From contig JAEZHW010000045.1 of the NCBI GenBank assembly GCA_023436775.1, positions 16,049 through 80,048 on the forward strand: a DNA stretch of 64,000 bases. The letters run 5' to 3'. This stretch comes from Actinomycetes bacterium. Its GTDB lineage: Bacteria > Actinomycetota > Actinomycetes > Actinomycetales > Microbacteriaceae. Shown piece by piece: positions 29,313 to 39,468 of this stretch. Both the position numbers and the translations under genes were made by a program. How positions within the stretch are numbered: the stretch's first letter is position 1; the number at the start of each line of letters is the position of its first letter. The notes beneath the pieces were generated by a model that was not told the origin of the DNA, did no database searches, and saw only the letters and a list, made by a program, of their open reading frames with translations.

Positions 29313-31622
29313 TTAGCGGTCTCTCTCGTCGGTGGGTTCGGGCGGCAGCGGGACACCGTCAGATGTCTCGTTCGGGTACCCCCCACCGTCGAGCACGTCC
29401 TCGTCCGGTTCCGGTGCCGGTTCCTCGGCGAGCAGGCTCGCCTGCAGCACCTCACGCAGCACCGCTTCGCCATACTGCGGACCACGAGGCGGCAGCCCCG
29501 GCAGCGGCAGTTCGGCCTCGTCTTCCTCAGTCTCCGCGGCCGTCGCGGGCTCGGCCGTCGCAAGCTCGGAGTCCGCAACAGTCGCACTCGGGTCCGGCTC
29601 GGCGACCGGTGTCGGAGCCGCAGCCGAGGCCGGCGTCGCAGGCGCCGCTGCCGGCGCGGGTGCCGTCGGTGCGGCGGCACTCACAGGCTCGACCGGTGCC
29701 GCATCCTCGGCCTCGGGGGCGCTCGAACCGCCCGGGACGGCAACCTCTGGCCAGGCGATGGCGGTCGCGGCGGCGGGCGCGGCAGGCGCTGCCGCCGGCG
29801 CACTCGGCGCGGCGGAACGGGTCGGCGGCGTCACCGTGGTGGCAGCCGCCTGAAACGAGCGCGCACCACCGGACGGCGCATCGCCCTCGGGCTCACCGGA
29901 CGCCGGTGCAGCGGCCACGCGGGCCAGATACTTCACCCGGACGCCGAGCACTTGCTGGATTGCGGCACGCAGTTGCTCGCTGGCCGATTCTGGGCTGGAT
30001 GGGTTTTGCTTGAACCTGGCCAGTTCGCCCTCGCTCGGGAACGCCAGCGTGAGCACCTCACCCTGGTCGAAGCCACGCACGTCGGCGTTGGCGACCACGA
30101 GCCAGGCGCTGCGGCGGCGCTGCTCGAGCACGGCCAGCACTTGCGGCCAGGCGTCGCGGACGCGGGCCAGGGTGAGCGGTTCCTTTGACGCAGCAGGCGT
30201 TGCAACCGGCGCCTCGGCCTTGGCATCGGGCGGCGCCGACGGCGCGCTGGCGGCGCTTGACGCGCTCGGCGGGCTCACCACGGACGGGGCAGACGCTGCC
30301 GACGGAGGCGACGGCGGCGTCACCGCAGAAGTCGGAGAGGAGGGAGAACTCGCCGCCGGAGACGCCGCTGCCGCCTGTCGTGACGCTGCGGCGGCCGCAG
30401 CGGCCGCTGCCGCAAACGAGCCGGGGGCGGGACCCGCGGGAACAGCACCCCCCTGGGTCGCCGAACCACCGGCGCCTCCTACGGTAGCCGGTGCGGCCTG
30501 GGCGAAGCCTGCAGACGGGGCCGGTGTGTCCACCAAGATACGGGCGATCATGAGTTCCAGCTGCAGTCGCGGCGCGGTCGCTCCGCTCATCTCGCTGAAG
30601 GCATCGTTCACCAGGTCAGCGGCGCGGCTGAGGGCGGCAGCGCCGAAGCGTCGAGCCTGCACGCCCATGTGCTCGATCTCCTCGGCAGTCACTCCGCGCA
30701 GCACGGCACTGGCCTGCGCGCCGGCAGCAGCCACCACGATCAGGTCGCGGAGTCGTTCCAGCAGGTCCTCGACGAAGCGGCGCGGGTCCTGGCCGGTCTG
30801 CACCATGCGGTCGATCGCGGCATAGGCGGCGGCCGGATCGCGGTCCGCGAGCGCGTCCACCACCTCGTCGAGCAGTGAGCCGTGCGTGTAGCCGAGCAGA
30901 CCGACCGCGCGCTCGTAGGAGATTTCGGAACCGTCCGAACCAGCGATGAGCTGGTCCAGGACACTCAGGGTGTCACGCACCGAACCACCACCGGCACGCA
31001 CCACCAGCGGCAGCACGCCCGCGGCGGCGGAGACGCCTTCCTCGCCGAGGAGCTGTTCCAGGTACGGCAGCATGGTCGCCGGCGGCACCAGGCGGAACGG
31101 GTAGTGGTGGGTGCGGGACCGGATCGTGCCGATCACCTTGTCCGGCTCGGTGGTCGCGAAGATGAACTTCACGTGCTCCGGCGGTTCTTCCACGATTTTC
31201 AGCAGCGCATTGAAACCCTGCGGGGTGACCATGTGCGCCTCGTCGAGGATGAAGATCTTGTACCGGTCACGAGCCGGGGCAAAGAAGGCGCGTTCGCGCA
31301 GGTCGCGCGCATCGTCGACACCGTTGTGGCTGGCGGCATCAATCTCGACCACGTCGAGGGAGCCCGCACCATCGCGGCTCAGGTCGACACAGCTCGGGCA
31401 GACGCCGCAGGGTTCCGGGGTCGGACCTTCGGCGCAGTTGAGGCAGCGGGCGAGGATGCGGGCGGACGTGGTCTTGCCACAGCCGCGCGGGCCGCTGAAC
31501 AGGTAGGCGTGATTGACCCGGTCCGTGCGCAGCGCAGTCGCCAGCGGCTCGGTCACCTGCTGCTGACCAATCAGCTGGGCAAAGGTCTCCGGGCGGTATC
31601 GACGGTACAGGGCAGTAGCCAC
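29313..31622 (-). CDS. dnaX: DNA polymerase III subunit gamma/tau
   Basis: 769 residues. AAA+ clamp-loader ATPase: Walker [10 protein letters not shown] (Lys50), zinc Cys63/72/75/78, Walker B ILDEAHM, sensor FATTEPDK. The region from about 370 to 470 and beyond 560 is low-complexity Ala/Pro/Ser-rich, with a folded tau-like block at about 480-570 ([22 protein letters not shown]). No obvious slippery frameshift signal was seen by eye. GTG start at 31622. Precedes recR by two bases. Confidence 0.95.
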   Translation of the reverse strand: MATALYRRYRPETFAQLIGQQQVTEPLATALRTDRVNHAYLFSGPRGCGKTTSARILARCLNCAEGPTPEPCGVCPSCVDLSRDGAGSLDVVEIDAASHNGVDDARDLRERAFFAPARDRYKIFILDEAHMVTPQGFNALLKIVEEPPEHVKFIFATTEPDKVIGTIRSRTHHYPFRLVPPATMLPYLEQLLGEEGVSAAAGVLPLVVRAGGGSVRDTLSVLDQLIAGSDGSEISYERAVGLLGYTHGSLLDEVVDALADRDPAAAYAAIDRMVQTGQDPRRFVEDLLERLRDLIVVAAAGAQASAVLRGVTAEEIEHMGVQARRFGAAALSRAADLVNDAFSEMSGATAPRLQLELMIARILVDTPAPSAGFAQAAPATVGGAGGSATQGGAVPAGPAPGSFAAAAAAAAAASRQAAAASPAASSPSSPTSAVTPPSPPSAASAPSVVSPPSASSAASAPSAPPDAKAEAPVATPAASKEPLTLARVRDAWPQVLAVLEQRRRSAWLVVANADVRGFDQGEVLTLAFPSEGELARFKQNPSSPESASEQLRAAIQQVLGVRVKYLARVAAAPASGEPEGDAPSGGARSFQAAATTVTPPTRSAAPSAPAAAPAAPAAATAIAWPEVAVPGGSSAPEAEDAAPVEPVSAAAPTAPAPAAAPATPASAAAPTPVAEPDPSATVADSELATAEPATAAETEEDEAELPLPGLPPRGPQYGEAVLREVLQASLLAEEPAPEPDEDVLDGGGYPNETSDGVPLPPEPTDERDR

Positions 31623-31706
31623 GTGCCCAGCCTACCGGCGAGGGGCGACCTTCTGGCTACGACAACCTCGCCCGGACAGCCAGGTTCGCCACTCGCGGAA
31701 TTCGGC

Positions 31707-32900
31707 TCACGCGGCGTCGCGGGCTGCCTGCTCAGCCTTAGACTTGCCCGCGTGCATCAGGCTGTGCTGATAGAAGGCGTAGCCGAGCACGATGGTGCCG
31801 ACCATCAGGATTACGCGGGCCAGCACCACCGCCGCGATCACGGGTGCCGCTGGCAGCCCACCGGCGGTGAGCACGCCGATCATCACCAACTCGTAGGCGC
31901 CAAGCCCGTTCGGGGTCACCACCACCAAGCTGGTGAGCGTCGCCATCCCGTAGGCGATGAACACCAGCGCCGGGTCGGCCACGATGCCGATCGACCACAG
32001 TGCCACCCAGAACAGCGAGGCGTCCACCAGATTCACCAGGAATGACCACGCCAGCGGCACACCCAGCAGACCCGAGTCGGCGCGCAGCGCGCGGTACTCG
32101 ATGTGCAGCCCGTCCAGGAACCGGATCATCGGCGAGGGCGACAGCGGCGTGCGGGCGCGGTTGAACAGCCCGGTGAACCAGTTCGCAATGGCGGTCAGCC
32201 GGCCACCGACGCGGTGCAACAGCCGGCGCTTGCCCAGCAGCCACGAGCCGATGCCGACGGTCCCCAGCGAGATTGCCGCCACCAGCCCGGCCGGGCCCAC
32301 GGTCGCCCAGTGCGCCTGCCCGCTCACCCACAGCCAGATCACACCAACCACCAGCAGCACGCTGAACGAGAAGAAGGTGACCGCAAAGCGCGCCAATTGA
32401 CCGAGCGTGGACCGGCTCGGCGCGACCCCGAAGGTGTGCAGCTTCCAGGCGGTGTAGGCGATGCCCGCGGTACCGCCAGAGGGCAGCATGTGGTTCGCGA
32501 AGTTGAACTCCAGCGACATCCGCATCACGGTCATTGGGTGCACGCCACGCAGGTCGCCGCGGCCGCGCAGGAAGCTGAACAGCACCTCGCCGGTGGCGTA
32601 GTAGCTGAGCAACTGAATCGGGATGAGCAGCGCCAGGATGAGCAAGTTCACCTGCGAGAGGCTGGCGAAGGCCTCCTGCATTTTGGGCCAGGCCAGCACC
32701 ACGATCACGGTGACCGCCACCAGGGTGATCGCGCTGATCCAGAAGCGGAAGGAGCGGTACCAGGGCACCTTCTCGGCTTCCTTCGATGCGTGCCGCAGGT
32801 CGGTCAGCGAGGGGGGCGCCTCGCCGAAATACTCCATCGCCTCCTCGAGGTTGTCGAGGAGTTCACCTGGGCCGTCGGCCTGCTGCGACTCAGCGGACAT
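31707..32900 (-). CDS. Lysylphosphatidylglycerol synthase-type transmembrane (UPF0104) protein
   Basis: 397 residues with about eight transmembrane helices in the LPG_synthase_TM/flippase pattern, including FNFANHMLPSGGTAGIAYTAW and VVTPNGLGAYELVMIG, both characteristic of this family. There is a 60-residue soluble acidic N-terminus. The catalytic aminoacyl-transfer domain of MprF is absent, so it is more likely a lipid or glycolipid flippase-like protein. The ATG at 32900 overlaps the end of the glycosyltransferase gene by 11 bases, so they probably act in one lipid-glycan step. Confidence 0.85.
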   Translation of the reverse strand: MSAESQQADGPGELLDNLEEAMEYFGEAPPSLTDLRHASKEAEKVPWYRSFRFWISAITLVAVTVIVVLAWPKMQEAFASLSQVNLLILALLIPIQLLSYYATGEVLFSFLRGRGDLRGVHPMTVMRMSLEFNFANHMLPSGGTAGIAYTAWKLHTFGVAPSRSTLGQLARFAVTFFSFSVLLVVGVIWLWVSGQAHWATVGPAGLVAAISLGTVGIGSWLLGKRRLLHRVGGRLTAIANWFTGLFNRARTPLSPSPMIRFLDGLHIEYRALRADSGLLGVPLAWSFLVNLVDASLFWVALWSIGIVADPALVFIAYGMATLTSLVVVTPNGLGAYELVMIGVLTAGGLPAAPVIAAVVLARVILMVGTIVLGYAFYQHSLMHAGKSKAEQAARDAA

Positions 32901-33675
32901 CGGCGGCCTCACCCTGCGCGCTGTGGTGCTTCCTGCGGCGCGGATTGCCGTAGTTGTGCCGGGCGAGCGTGTATTCGTCGGTGCGGTAGTACCGCGAGAG
33001 CTTGCTGAAATCGATGGAGCGGAACATGCGCGCCTTCACGCGCATCCGCGGCACGAACCGAATCGTGTGGCCAGTCTTCAGCAGTGAGATGGTCAGGTCC
33101 ACGTCCTCGCTGACCTGGTCATCACCATCGAGGACGACCTCGTTGACCTTGGACCAGGCCTCGCGACGGAATGCACCGTTGAAGCCGTACATCATGGGCT
33201 TCACCCCGATGCTGCGCTCGTGCCAGTAGCGGAAGATGCGGTAGTGCGCCGAGAACCAGAACCGGCCGTTCGGCGAGAGTTCCGCCACGGCCGCACCGCC
33301 CGCGATCGCGTCGATACCGTTGCCTGCGGCGAGCTCGGCGCGAATCACCGAGGCCCACTCGGGCGCCACGACCGTGTCCGCATCGATGCGGGCGATGATC
33401 GCACCCTGGGCAGCCGTGAAACCGGTGGCGCGGGCGTAGGTGATGCCGCGGCGTGGCTCACTGACGACTCGCACGAGCGGGTACCGACCGGCGATGTCGA
33501 CGGTCGTGTCGGTCGAGCCGTTGTCGACCACCACGATCTCGTCGACCGGATCGGTCTGCGCCTGCAAGGCATCCAAACAGCGCCCGAGGACCCGCTCCTC
33601 GTTGAGCGCCGGAATGACAACGCTGATCGTGGGCGAGCCGTCAGGACGGGTCGCGGGCAGCGAGTCGTGCGGCAT
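32890..33675 (-). CDS. Glycosyltransferase family 2
   Basis: 261 residues. GT-A fold nucleotide-sugar transferase: SVVIPALNEERVLGRCL at the N-terminus, VVDNGSTDTTVDIA, the metal-binding ARIDADTVV, and a later VSEDVDLTISLL block in place of the usual ED acid motif. The ATG at 33675 is chosen; the longer open frame upstream runs antisense into ackA. Its stop overlaps the flippase-like gene. Confidence 0.87.
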   Translation of the reverse strand: MPHDSLPATRPDGSPTISVVIPALNEERVLGRCLDALQAQTDPVDEIVVVDNGSTDTTVDIAGRYPLVRVVSEPRRGITYARATGFTAAQGAIIARIDADTVVAPEWASVIRAELAAGNGIDAIAGGAAVAELSPNGRFWFSAHYRIFRYWHERSIGVKPMMYGFNGAFRREAWSKVNEVVLDGDDQVSEDVDLTISLLKTGHTIRFVPRMRVKARMFRSIDFSKLSRYYRTDEYTLARHNYGNPRRRKHHSAQGEAADVR

Positions 33676-33727
33676 GATCCCCAAGTCTAGACCTGGGGTT
33701 CTGCGGCGCAACGGGTATGTCGGACCT

Positions 33728-34924
33728 TCAATCAGCCGCAGCAACCAAGCTGGCGGCCTGGCGCGCGATGGCCAGTTCCTCATTGGTCGGTACGACCAGC
33801 GCGGCAACCTCCGCATTGTCTGACGAGATGCGACGCGCGCCACGCTCGCTCGATTCGTTCCGAGCCGGGTCCACCTCGATGCCGAGCCGTTCGAGACCCG
33901 CGAGGGTCCGCGCGCGAATGAGGGCATTGTTTTCGCCGACGCCGGCGGTGAACACGATCGCGTCCACTCGCTCGAGTTGGAAGAAGTACGCGCCGAGGTA
34001 GTGCCGCAGCCGGTGCACCACAATATCGATCGCCTCAGCCGCATTCGCCGACCCCTCGGCCGCGGCCGAGAGCACGTCCCGGAAGTCACCAGTGCCGGTC
34101 AGCCCCACGAGGCCCGAACGCTTGTTCAGCAGGGTGTCCAGGCCGACCACATCGAGACCCGCCTCGCGGTGCAGGTGGAACAGTACGGCCGGGTCGATAT
34201 CCCCCGAGCGCGTCCCCATCACGAGGCCCTGCAGCGGCGTCATACCCATCGAGGTGTCCACCGACTTCCCAGCGCGCACGGCCGTGACCGAGGCGCCGTT
34301 GCCGAGGTGGAAGATGATCGCGTTGAGTTCCGACAGATCCTTGCCTAGGAACTCTGCGGCAGCGGCAGCGACAAAGGCGTGCGAGGTGCCGTGGAAGCCG
34401 TAGCGACGCACCTGGTGCGCATCGGCCAGCTCACGGTCGATCGCGTACCGGTAGGCGGCCGGCGGCAGCGTCTGGTGGTAGGCGGTGTCGAACACGGCCA
34501 CGTGCGGGACATCCGGGTAGGCGTGCTGGGCGGCGCGAATGCCCTGCACCGCGCCGGGGTTGTGCAGCGGGGCGAGGACCGACAGGGCTTCGATCTCGGC
34601 CGCCACCTCGTCGGTAATCACCACCGGGTCCACGAAGGTGGCGCCGCCGTGCACGACGCGGTGGCCGACCGCGATCAGGCCGGAGTGCTCCGGGCCGTGG
34701 TGGCGGAAGGCCAGGTACATGGTGTCGAAGCCAACGCCATGGTCGGGGATCGGCAATTCCTCGTCGTACTCGACGCCACTGAGCAGGTTCTGGTGCTTGA
34801 TCACGCCGACTGGCTCGCCGATGCGTTCGACCAGGCCCTTGGCGACCACGCGCTCGGTGGCCATTTCGATGAGTTGGTACTTGAACGAGGATGATCCGGA
34901 ATTGACCACCAGCACGGTGCTCAT
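33728..34924 (-). CDS. ackA: Acetate kinase
   Basis: 398 residues, full length. Interconverts acetyl phosphate plus ADP and acetate plus ATP. Motifs include VLVVNSGSSSFKYQL at the start, RRYGFHGTSHAFV, HLGNGASVTAV and FTAGVGENNALIR. The start codon overlaps the pta stop (ATGA). With pta it links acetyl-CoA to acetate. Confidence 0.97.
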   Translation of the reverse strand: MSTVLVVNSGSSSFKYQLIEMATERVVAKGLVERIGEPVGVIKHQNLLSGVEYDEELPIPDHGVGFDTMYLAFRHHGPEHSGLIAVGHRVVHGGATFVDPVVITDEVAAEIEALSVLAPLHNPGAVQGIRAAQHAYPDVPHVAVFDTAYHQTLPPAAYRYAIDRELADAHQVRRYGFHGTSHAFVAAAAAEFLGKDLSELNAIIFHLGNGASVTAVRAGKSVDTSMGMTPLQGLVMGTRSGDIDPAVLFHLHREAGLDVVGLDTLLNKRSGLVGLTGTGDFRDVLSAAAEGSANAAEAIDIVVHRLRHYLGAYFFQLERVDAIVFTAGVGENNALIRARTLAGLERLGIEVDPARNESSERGARRISSDNAEVAALVVPTNEELAIARQAASLVAAAD

Positions 34925-37128
34925 CGCGTTGCCTCCGCGGCGGGGTTGGGGGTGGTTTGGTTCGACGTGGGCGCGGCGTCAGCGGGCGGGTGGAGCGGAC
35001 CGCTCGGCACCGACTGTGCCTGCACGGCCGTGATCGCGACCGTGTTGACGATGTCGCGCACCAGTGCGCCTCGGCTGAGGTCATTCACGGGCTTGCGCAG
35101 ACCCTGCAGCACGGGGCCGATCGCCACCGCGCCAGCGGTGCGCTGCACCGCCTTGTAGGTGTTGTTGCCGGTGTTGAGGTCCGGGAAGATCAGCACAGTG
35201 GCCCGGCCAGCAACTTGCGAGTTCGGCAGCTTCGTCGCGGCCACGGACGGGTCGACGGCGGCGTCGTACTGGATCGGGCCTTCGACCAGCAGGTCGGGGC
35301 GACGCTGGCGAACCAGTTCGGTGGCCGCACGCACCTTATCCACGTCCGCGCCCGAACCGCTCTCTCCGGTCGAGTACGAGAGCATCGCGATCCGCGGCTC
35401 GATCCCGAACTGCGCCGCGGTCTGCGCCGACGAGATCGCAATATCCGCGAGCTGCTCGACAGTCGGATCCGGCACCACGGCGCAGTCGCCGTAGACCAGC
35501 ACCCGGTCGGCGAGCGCCATCAGGAACACGCTGGAGACCGTGTCCACATCCGGCACCGTCTTGATCACCTCGAAGGAGGGCCGGATCGTGTGCGCGGTGG
35601 TGTGCGCCGCCCCCGAGACCATGCCGTCGGCGAGGCCCTGCTGCACCATCATGGTGCCGAAGTAGCTGACGTCCACCACGGTGTCGCGTGCCTGATCGAG
35701 GGTCACGCCCTTGTGCGCGCGCAGCCTGGCGTACTCGGCCGCGAAGCGCTCGCGCAGGTCTGGATCGAAGGGGCTGACGATGTCTGCCTCAGCCAGGTCC
35801 AGACCGAGTTCGGCCACCTGGGCCTGCACCTCGGCGGGTTCGCCGAGGATGGTGAGGTCCACCACCCCGCGCCGCAGCAGCGTGGCGGCGGCGCGCAGCA
35901 CGCGGGCGTCATTGCCCTCCGGCAGCACGATGCGGCGACGATCGCTGCGAGCGCGCTCGATGAGCCCGTACTCGAACATCAGCGGGGTGACCGCGTCAGC
36001 CTTGGACAGTTCCAGTCGCTCGGTGAGGACGCCGAGGTCCACATGCTGCTCAAACAGAGCCAGCGCGGTGTCGAACTTGCGCTGCGAGTCCGCGGCGAGG
36101 CGGCCACGCACGCGGGTGATGCGCAGCACGGTGTCATAGGTGCCGTAACCGGTGGTGAGCACCGGCAGCGCGCCGCTGGTGCCGGCCATCAGCCTCGCCA
36201 CGGGTTCGGCCAGTGGGAAGCCGCCGTAGAGCACGATGCCAGCGATGCGCGGGAAGGTCTCGGAGTTCTGCGCCATCAGCACGCCCAGCAGCACCTCGGA
36301 GCGGTCGCCCGGGATCAGCACCACCGCGCCCTCGATGAGTCGGGTGAGCACGTTCTCGAGGGTCATGCCCGCAACCACGGCGCCGAGCACGTCGCGGCTG
36401 ACCAGATCCGCATCGCCCGCGATCTGTTCGGCACCGAGGACTTCGGCAATGCCCTGCATGGTTGGTGCGATCAGCAGGCGATCCTCGGGGATCACCCACA
36501 CCGGGATCGGCGAGGCGGCATCGAGCTTGGCGACCACCTCGCTAGCGGCTGCGGTGACCGCCGCCATCTCCTCCGGCTCGGCGCGGTTGACTACCACGCC
36601 GAAGGGCTCGGCGTGCTCGCTGCGCAGTTCCGCGAGCGCGGTGTCGATCACGCGAGCGATATCCCCCGCGGGACGACCGGGCACTGGGGTGAGGGTGCTC
36701 ACCGCCTCGGCGCTGTCCCGGCCGCCGACGACCAGCAGCACCGGGGCACCGAGGTTCGCCGCGACTCGGGCATTGAAGGAGAACTCGGTCGGGCTAGTCA
36801 CATCGGTGTAGTCCGAGCCCACAATGATCATGGCGTCGGCCTTGCGGGCGACGGCCTGGTAGCGCTCCAGGATGGTTTCGAGGGCAGCGTCCGGGTTGCG
36901 GTGCACTTCCTCGTAGCTGACGCCGATGCACTCCTCGTAGTTGAAGTCGACGCCGTCGTGGTGCAGCAGGAGGTCGAGCACGTAGTCACGCTCCGTGCCA
37001 CCGCGCGCCACCGGGCGGAAGACCCCCACCCGCGGCGCGGTACGCAGCATGGTGTGCAGCACACCGAGTGCGACGGTTGACTTGCCGGTATTGCCTTCTG
37101 CTGAGGCGATGTAGATGCTCCGAGCCAC
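34921..37128 (-). CDS. pta: Phosphate acetyltransferase (long form)
   Basis: 735 residues. The three-domain long Pta: an N-terminal BioD-like P-loop domain (SAEGNTGKSTVAL), a central DRTGG domain (about 215-330) and the C-terminal catalytic PTA_PTB domain (from about 385; VDVSYFGTMMVQQGLADGMVSGAAHTT-type region and YSTGESGSG). Converts acetyl-CoA and phosphate to acetyl phosphate. The final 25 residues are Pro/Ala-rich. Translationally coupled to ackA. Confidence 0.97.
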   Translation of the reverse strand: MARSIYIASAEGNTGKSTVALGVLHTMLRTAPRVGVFRPVARGGTERDYVLDLLLHHDGVDFNYEECIGVSYEEVHRNPDAALETILERYQAVARKADAMIIVGSDYTDVTSPTEFSFNARVAANLGAPVLLVVGGRDSAEAVSTLTPVPGRPAGDIARVIDTALAELRSEHAEPFGVVVNRAEPEEMAAVTAAASEVVAKLDAASPIPVWVIPEDRLLIAPTMQGIAEVLGAEQIAGDADLVSRDVLGAVVAGMTLENVLTRLIEGAVVLIPGDRSEVLLGVLMAQNSETFPRIAGIVLYGGFPLAEPVARLMAGTSGALPVLTTGYGTYDTVLRITRVRGRLAADSQRKFDTALALFEQHVDLGVLTERLELSKADAVTPLMFEYGLIERARSDRRRIVLPEGNDARVLRAAATLLRRGVVDLTILGEPAEVQAQVAELGLDLAEADIVSPFDPDLRERFAAEYARLRAHKGVTLDQARDTVVDVSYFGTMMVQQGLADGMVSGAAHTTAHTIRPSFEVIKTVPDVDTVSSVFLMALADRVLVYGDCAVVPDPTVEQLADIAISSAQTAAQFGIEPRIAMLSYSTGESGSGADVDKVRAATELVRQRRPDLLVEGPIQYDAAVDPSVAATKLPNSQVAGRATVLIFPDLNTGNNTYKAVQRTAGAVAIGPVLQGLRKPVNDLSRGALVRDIVNTVAITAVQAQSVPSGPLHPPADAAPTSNQTTPNPAAEATR

Positions 37129-37239
37129 GCTTCCACTCTAGGAGTCGAGGCGGGCTCGATGCGCTGCGAGCACTCAGAAAACGTCGCCGTTCGGTCGAGG
37201 ACTCAGCACAATTGCAGCCGGGAACGCCGGGGATGTGAT

Positions 37240-37261
37240 TTAGTTGATGCAGAACAACTAC
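37240..37261 (+). promoter_or_regulatory. Candidate MarR operator upstream of the DHA2 exporter
   Basis: TAGTTG (37241-37246) and CAACTA (37255-37260) form an inverted repeat separated by eight bases, 20 bases before the exporter start. The length suits a MarR dimer, and a MarR gene is downstream in the same operon, so autoregulated repression is likely. Confidence 0.6.
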
Positions 37262-37279
37262 TTTCTTAGGAAGTCCCCC

Positions 37280-38878
37280 ATGTCATCTCGCGCATCCGCG
37301 CCCGAACTGAGCGAAGAGGCACGCCGCCACCGCCAGGTCATGCAAGCACTCACCGGCCTTCTGCTGGGCATGTTCGTGTCCATGCTCGCCGGTACCGTCG
37401 TCGGCACCTCACTGCCGCGCATCATCAACGAGCTCGGCGGCGACCAGGCCGCCTTCACCTGGGTGATCACCGCGAACCTGTTGGCCACGACCGTGGCCAC
37501 CCCGATCTGGGGCAAGTTCGCGGACATGTTCAGCCGCAAGCTGCTGATGCAGTTGGCCATCTCGGGCTTCACACTGGCCTCAATCGGCGCCGGTTTCGCT
37601 ACCGGCACCGGTGACCTGATCTTCTGGCGTGTGCTGCAGGGCCTCGCCGGTGGCGGTATGGCCGCCCTCAGTCAGGTGATCATGGCCGACATCCTGAGCC
37701 CGCGTGAACGTGGCCGCTACATGGGGTGGTTTGGCGCCGTGATGGCCACTGCCACCGTGGGTGGACCGCTCATCGGTGGCTTCATCACCGACGGCATCGG
37801 CTGGCGCTGGAACTTCTGGATCCTCGCCCCCTTCACCGTGATCACGCTCATCACGCTGCAGCGCACCCTGCACCTGGCCCACCAGAAGCGCGAGAACGTC
37901 AAGATCGACTACGCGGGCGCCGTCTTCCTCAGCGGCGGTGCCGCCACCTTCCTGCTGTGGGTCAGCTTCGGCGGCAAGCAATTCGAGTGGCTCAGCTGGG
38001 AAAGCGCGGCGCTGCTCGGCGCCTCGCTGGTGCTGATCGCGATCACCCTGCTGATCGAGCGCAAGGTCGCCGAGCCGATCATGCCGCTGTCGCTCTTCAA
38101 GAACCGCACCTTCACGCTGGCCACCATCGCCTCGCTGGCGGTCGGTTTGACCATGTTCGGCGCCACGGTCTACCTCGGCCAGTACATGCAGCTCGCCCGC
38201 GGTGCCTCGCCCTCCGAGGCGGGCCTGATGACCCTGCCGCTGGTGGCCGCCCTGCTGATCAGCTCCACCGTCATCGGCCAAACCATTAGCCGAACGGGCA
38301 AGTGGAAGGCCTGGGTCGTCGCTGGAACCACTGCGGTGGCGGTGGGCCTTGCGCTGCTTGGCACAATCCACTTCGACACCCCGTACTGGCTGCTAGTGAT
38401 CTACATGTTCATCCTCGGCGCCGGTATCGGTGCCTGCATGCAGAACATGGTCCTGGCCGTACAGAACTCGATCGACCCACGGCAGATGGGGGTAGCCTCG
38501 TCCGGCGTCACCTTCTTCCGCAGCCTCGGTGGCACCGCTGGTGTCGCCGCCCTGGGTGCAGTGCTCGGCAACCGGATCCTGGCGCTGATGACCGAGAAGG
38601 CCGCTGACCTGCAGGACGCCATCGCCCACCTGGGCGAGGCTGGCAAGGATATCGCCACCAGCCTGGCCTCGGGCGTGCTGCCGAACGTGCGCGAACTGCC
38701 CGACTCAGTGCGCGTGATCGTCGAGTCCGCCTACGGTGACGCGGTCGCGACCGTCTTCCTAGTGGCTGCTCCGTTGGCGATCATCTCGATCATCGCTGCG
38801 GCGTTCATGCCGAACAGCACCCTCGGCACGAAGAACAACCAGGAGCGCCTGGCTGAGTTGAAGGCCGACAATGCCTGA
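37280..38878 (+). CDS. DHA2-family MFS multidrug exporter
   Basis: 532 residues with 14 predicted helices. The motif A loop reads GKFADMFSRKLLMQ, and motif C-like GGPLIGGFITDGIGWRWNFW is typical of DHA2 drug:H+ antiporters. The ATG at 37280 is chosen because TAGGAAG lies seven bases upstream; a start 12 codons earlier overlaps the operator-like repeat. The stop overlaps the MarR gene start by eight bases, so repressor and pump are co-expressed. Confidence 0.92.
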   Translation: MSSRASAPELSEEARRHRQVMQALTGLLLGMFVSMLAGTVVGTSLPRIINELGGDQAAFTWVITANLLATTVATPIWGKFADMFSRKLLMQLAISGFTLASIGAGFATGTGDLIFWRVLQGLAGGGMAALSQVIMADILSPRERGRYMGWFGAVMATATVGGPLIGGFITDGIGWRWNFWILAPFTVITLITLQRTLHLAHQKRENVKIDYAGAVFLSGGAATFLLWVSFGGKQFEWLSWESAALLGASLVLIAITLLIERKVAEPIMPLSLFKNRTFTLATIASLAVGLTMFGATVYLGQYMQLARGASPSEAGLMTLPLVAALLISSTVIGQTISRTGKWKAWVVAGTTAVAVGLALLGTIHFDTPYWLLVIYMFILGAGIGACMQNMVLAVQNSIDPRQMGVASSGVTFFRSLGGTAGVAALGAVLGNRILALMTEKAADLQDAIAHLGEAGKDIATSLASGVLPNVRELPDSVRVIVESAYGDAVATVFLVAAPLAIISIIAAAFMPNSTLGTKNNQERLAELKADNA

Positions 38879-39395
38879 TGCCAACGGCGCTGCCGAGCTC
38901 GATGGCCTGGCCGTCGAGCTCGGCAACCTGGTGCGCCGCTCCCGGCAATACACCCGCCGCCGAGCCGTCCGCCTCGACCCGAACCTGCATCCGCTCGGCT
39001 ACGTCGTGATCACGGTGCTGCGCCGTGAAGGCGCCATGCCGCAGCGCGTGCTCGGTGAGCAGTTGCTCGCCGACAAGTCCGTGCTCTCGCGCACGATTCG
39101 TGACCTTGAGGCGCTCGGCCTGGTGGAGCGCACACCGGACCCGAACGACGGACGCGCCAGCGTAGTCTCGCTCACCGAATACGGCGTGCAGCGCTGCAAC
39201 GAGGTTCGCGCAGCGGACCGGACTGAGCTGCAGGAGCGCTTGACGGACTGGTCGGCCGAGGACCTGGCCGCGCTGGTGGGCCTGTTGCAGCGACTGAACC
39301 ACAGCCTCGCCGAAGAACAGCAAAGGCCCCTCACGCACCCGCCAGAGCCAAACTACCCTTGCTGCGTTTCCGCCCTGGGGGATTCATCCGGATAG
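38871..39395 (+). CDS. MarR family transcriptional regulator
   Basis: 174 residues. The winged-helix core spans about 35-140: GAMPQRVLGEQLLADKSVLSR then RTIRDLEALGLVERTPDPNDGRAS, the classic MarR recognition helix and wing. It probably represses the exporter operon it belongs to. Odd feature: the last 24 or so residues (after LAEEQQ) have no MarR counterpart and are encoded by the antisense strand of the SRP RNA gene, so the reading frame seems to have lost its original stop and runs into ffs. Confidence 0.92.
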   Translation: MPDANGAAELDGLAVELGNLVRRSRQYTRRRAVRLDPNLHPLGYVVITVLRREGAMPQRVLGEQLLADKSVLSRTIRDLEALGLVERTPDPNDGRASVVSLTEYGVQRCNEVRAADRTELQERLTDWSAEDLAALVGLLQRLNHSLAEEQQRPLTHPPEPNYPCCVSALGDSSG

Positions 39396-39411
39396 CGCCA
39401 CGTGAGGAGCC
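39325..39411 (-). ncRNA. ffs: Signal recognition particle RNA, small bacterial type (4.5S)
   Basis: On the minus strand, 5' GGCTCCTCACG pairs with 3' CGTGAGGGGCC (one G-U). The apical part carries the invariant SRP core, CCAGGGCGGAAACGCAGCAAGGG split over two sides of the hairpin (GGCGGAAACGCAGCA being the Ffh-binding motif). Length about 87 bases, followed by TTTG. It overlaps the 3' end of the plus-strand MarR gene. Confidence 0.93.
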
Positions 39412-39417
39412 TTGACG

Positions 39418-39423
39418 AGTATA
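39418..39423 (-). promoter_or_regulatory. -10 box of ffs (TATACT)
   Basis: TATACT on the minus strand ends seven bases before the predicted 5' GG of the SRP RNA, ideal spacing for a start at or just before 39411. No clear -35 is seen. Confidence 0.6.
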
Positions 39424-39468
39424 TCGGGCCCGAGCACCCGCTCGCTGCCTGCGGCCTGAACGTGGCCG

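Noticed and set aside
34957..37080. 707-codon plus-strand open frame
   Set aside because: Antisense shadow of pta.
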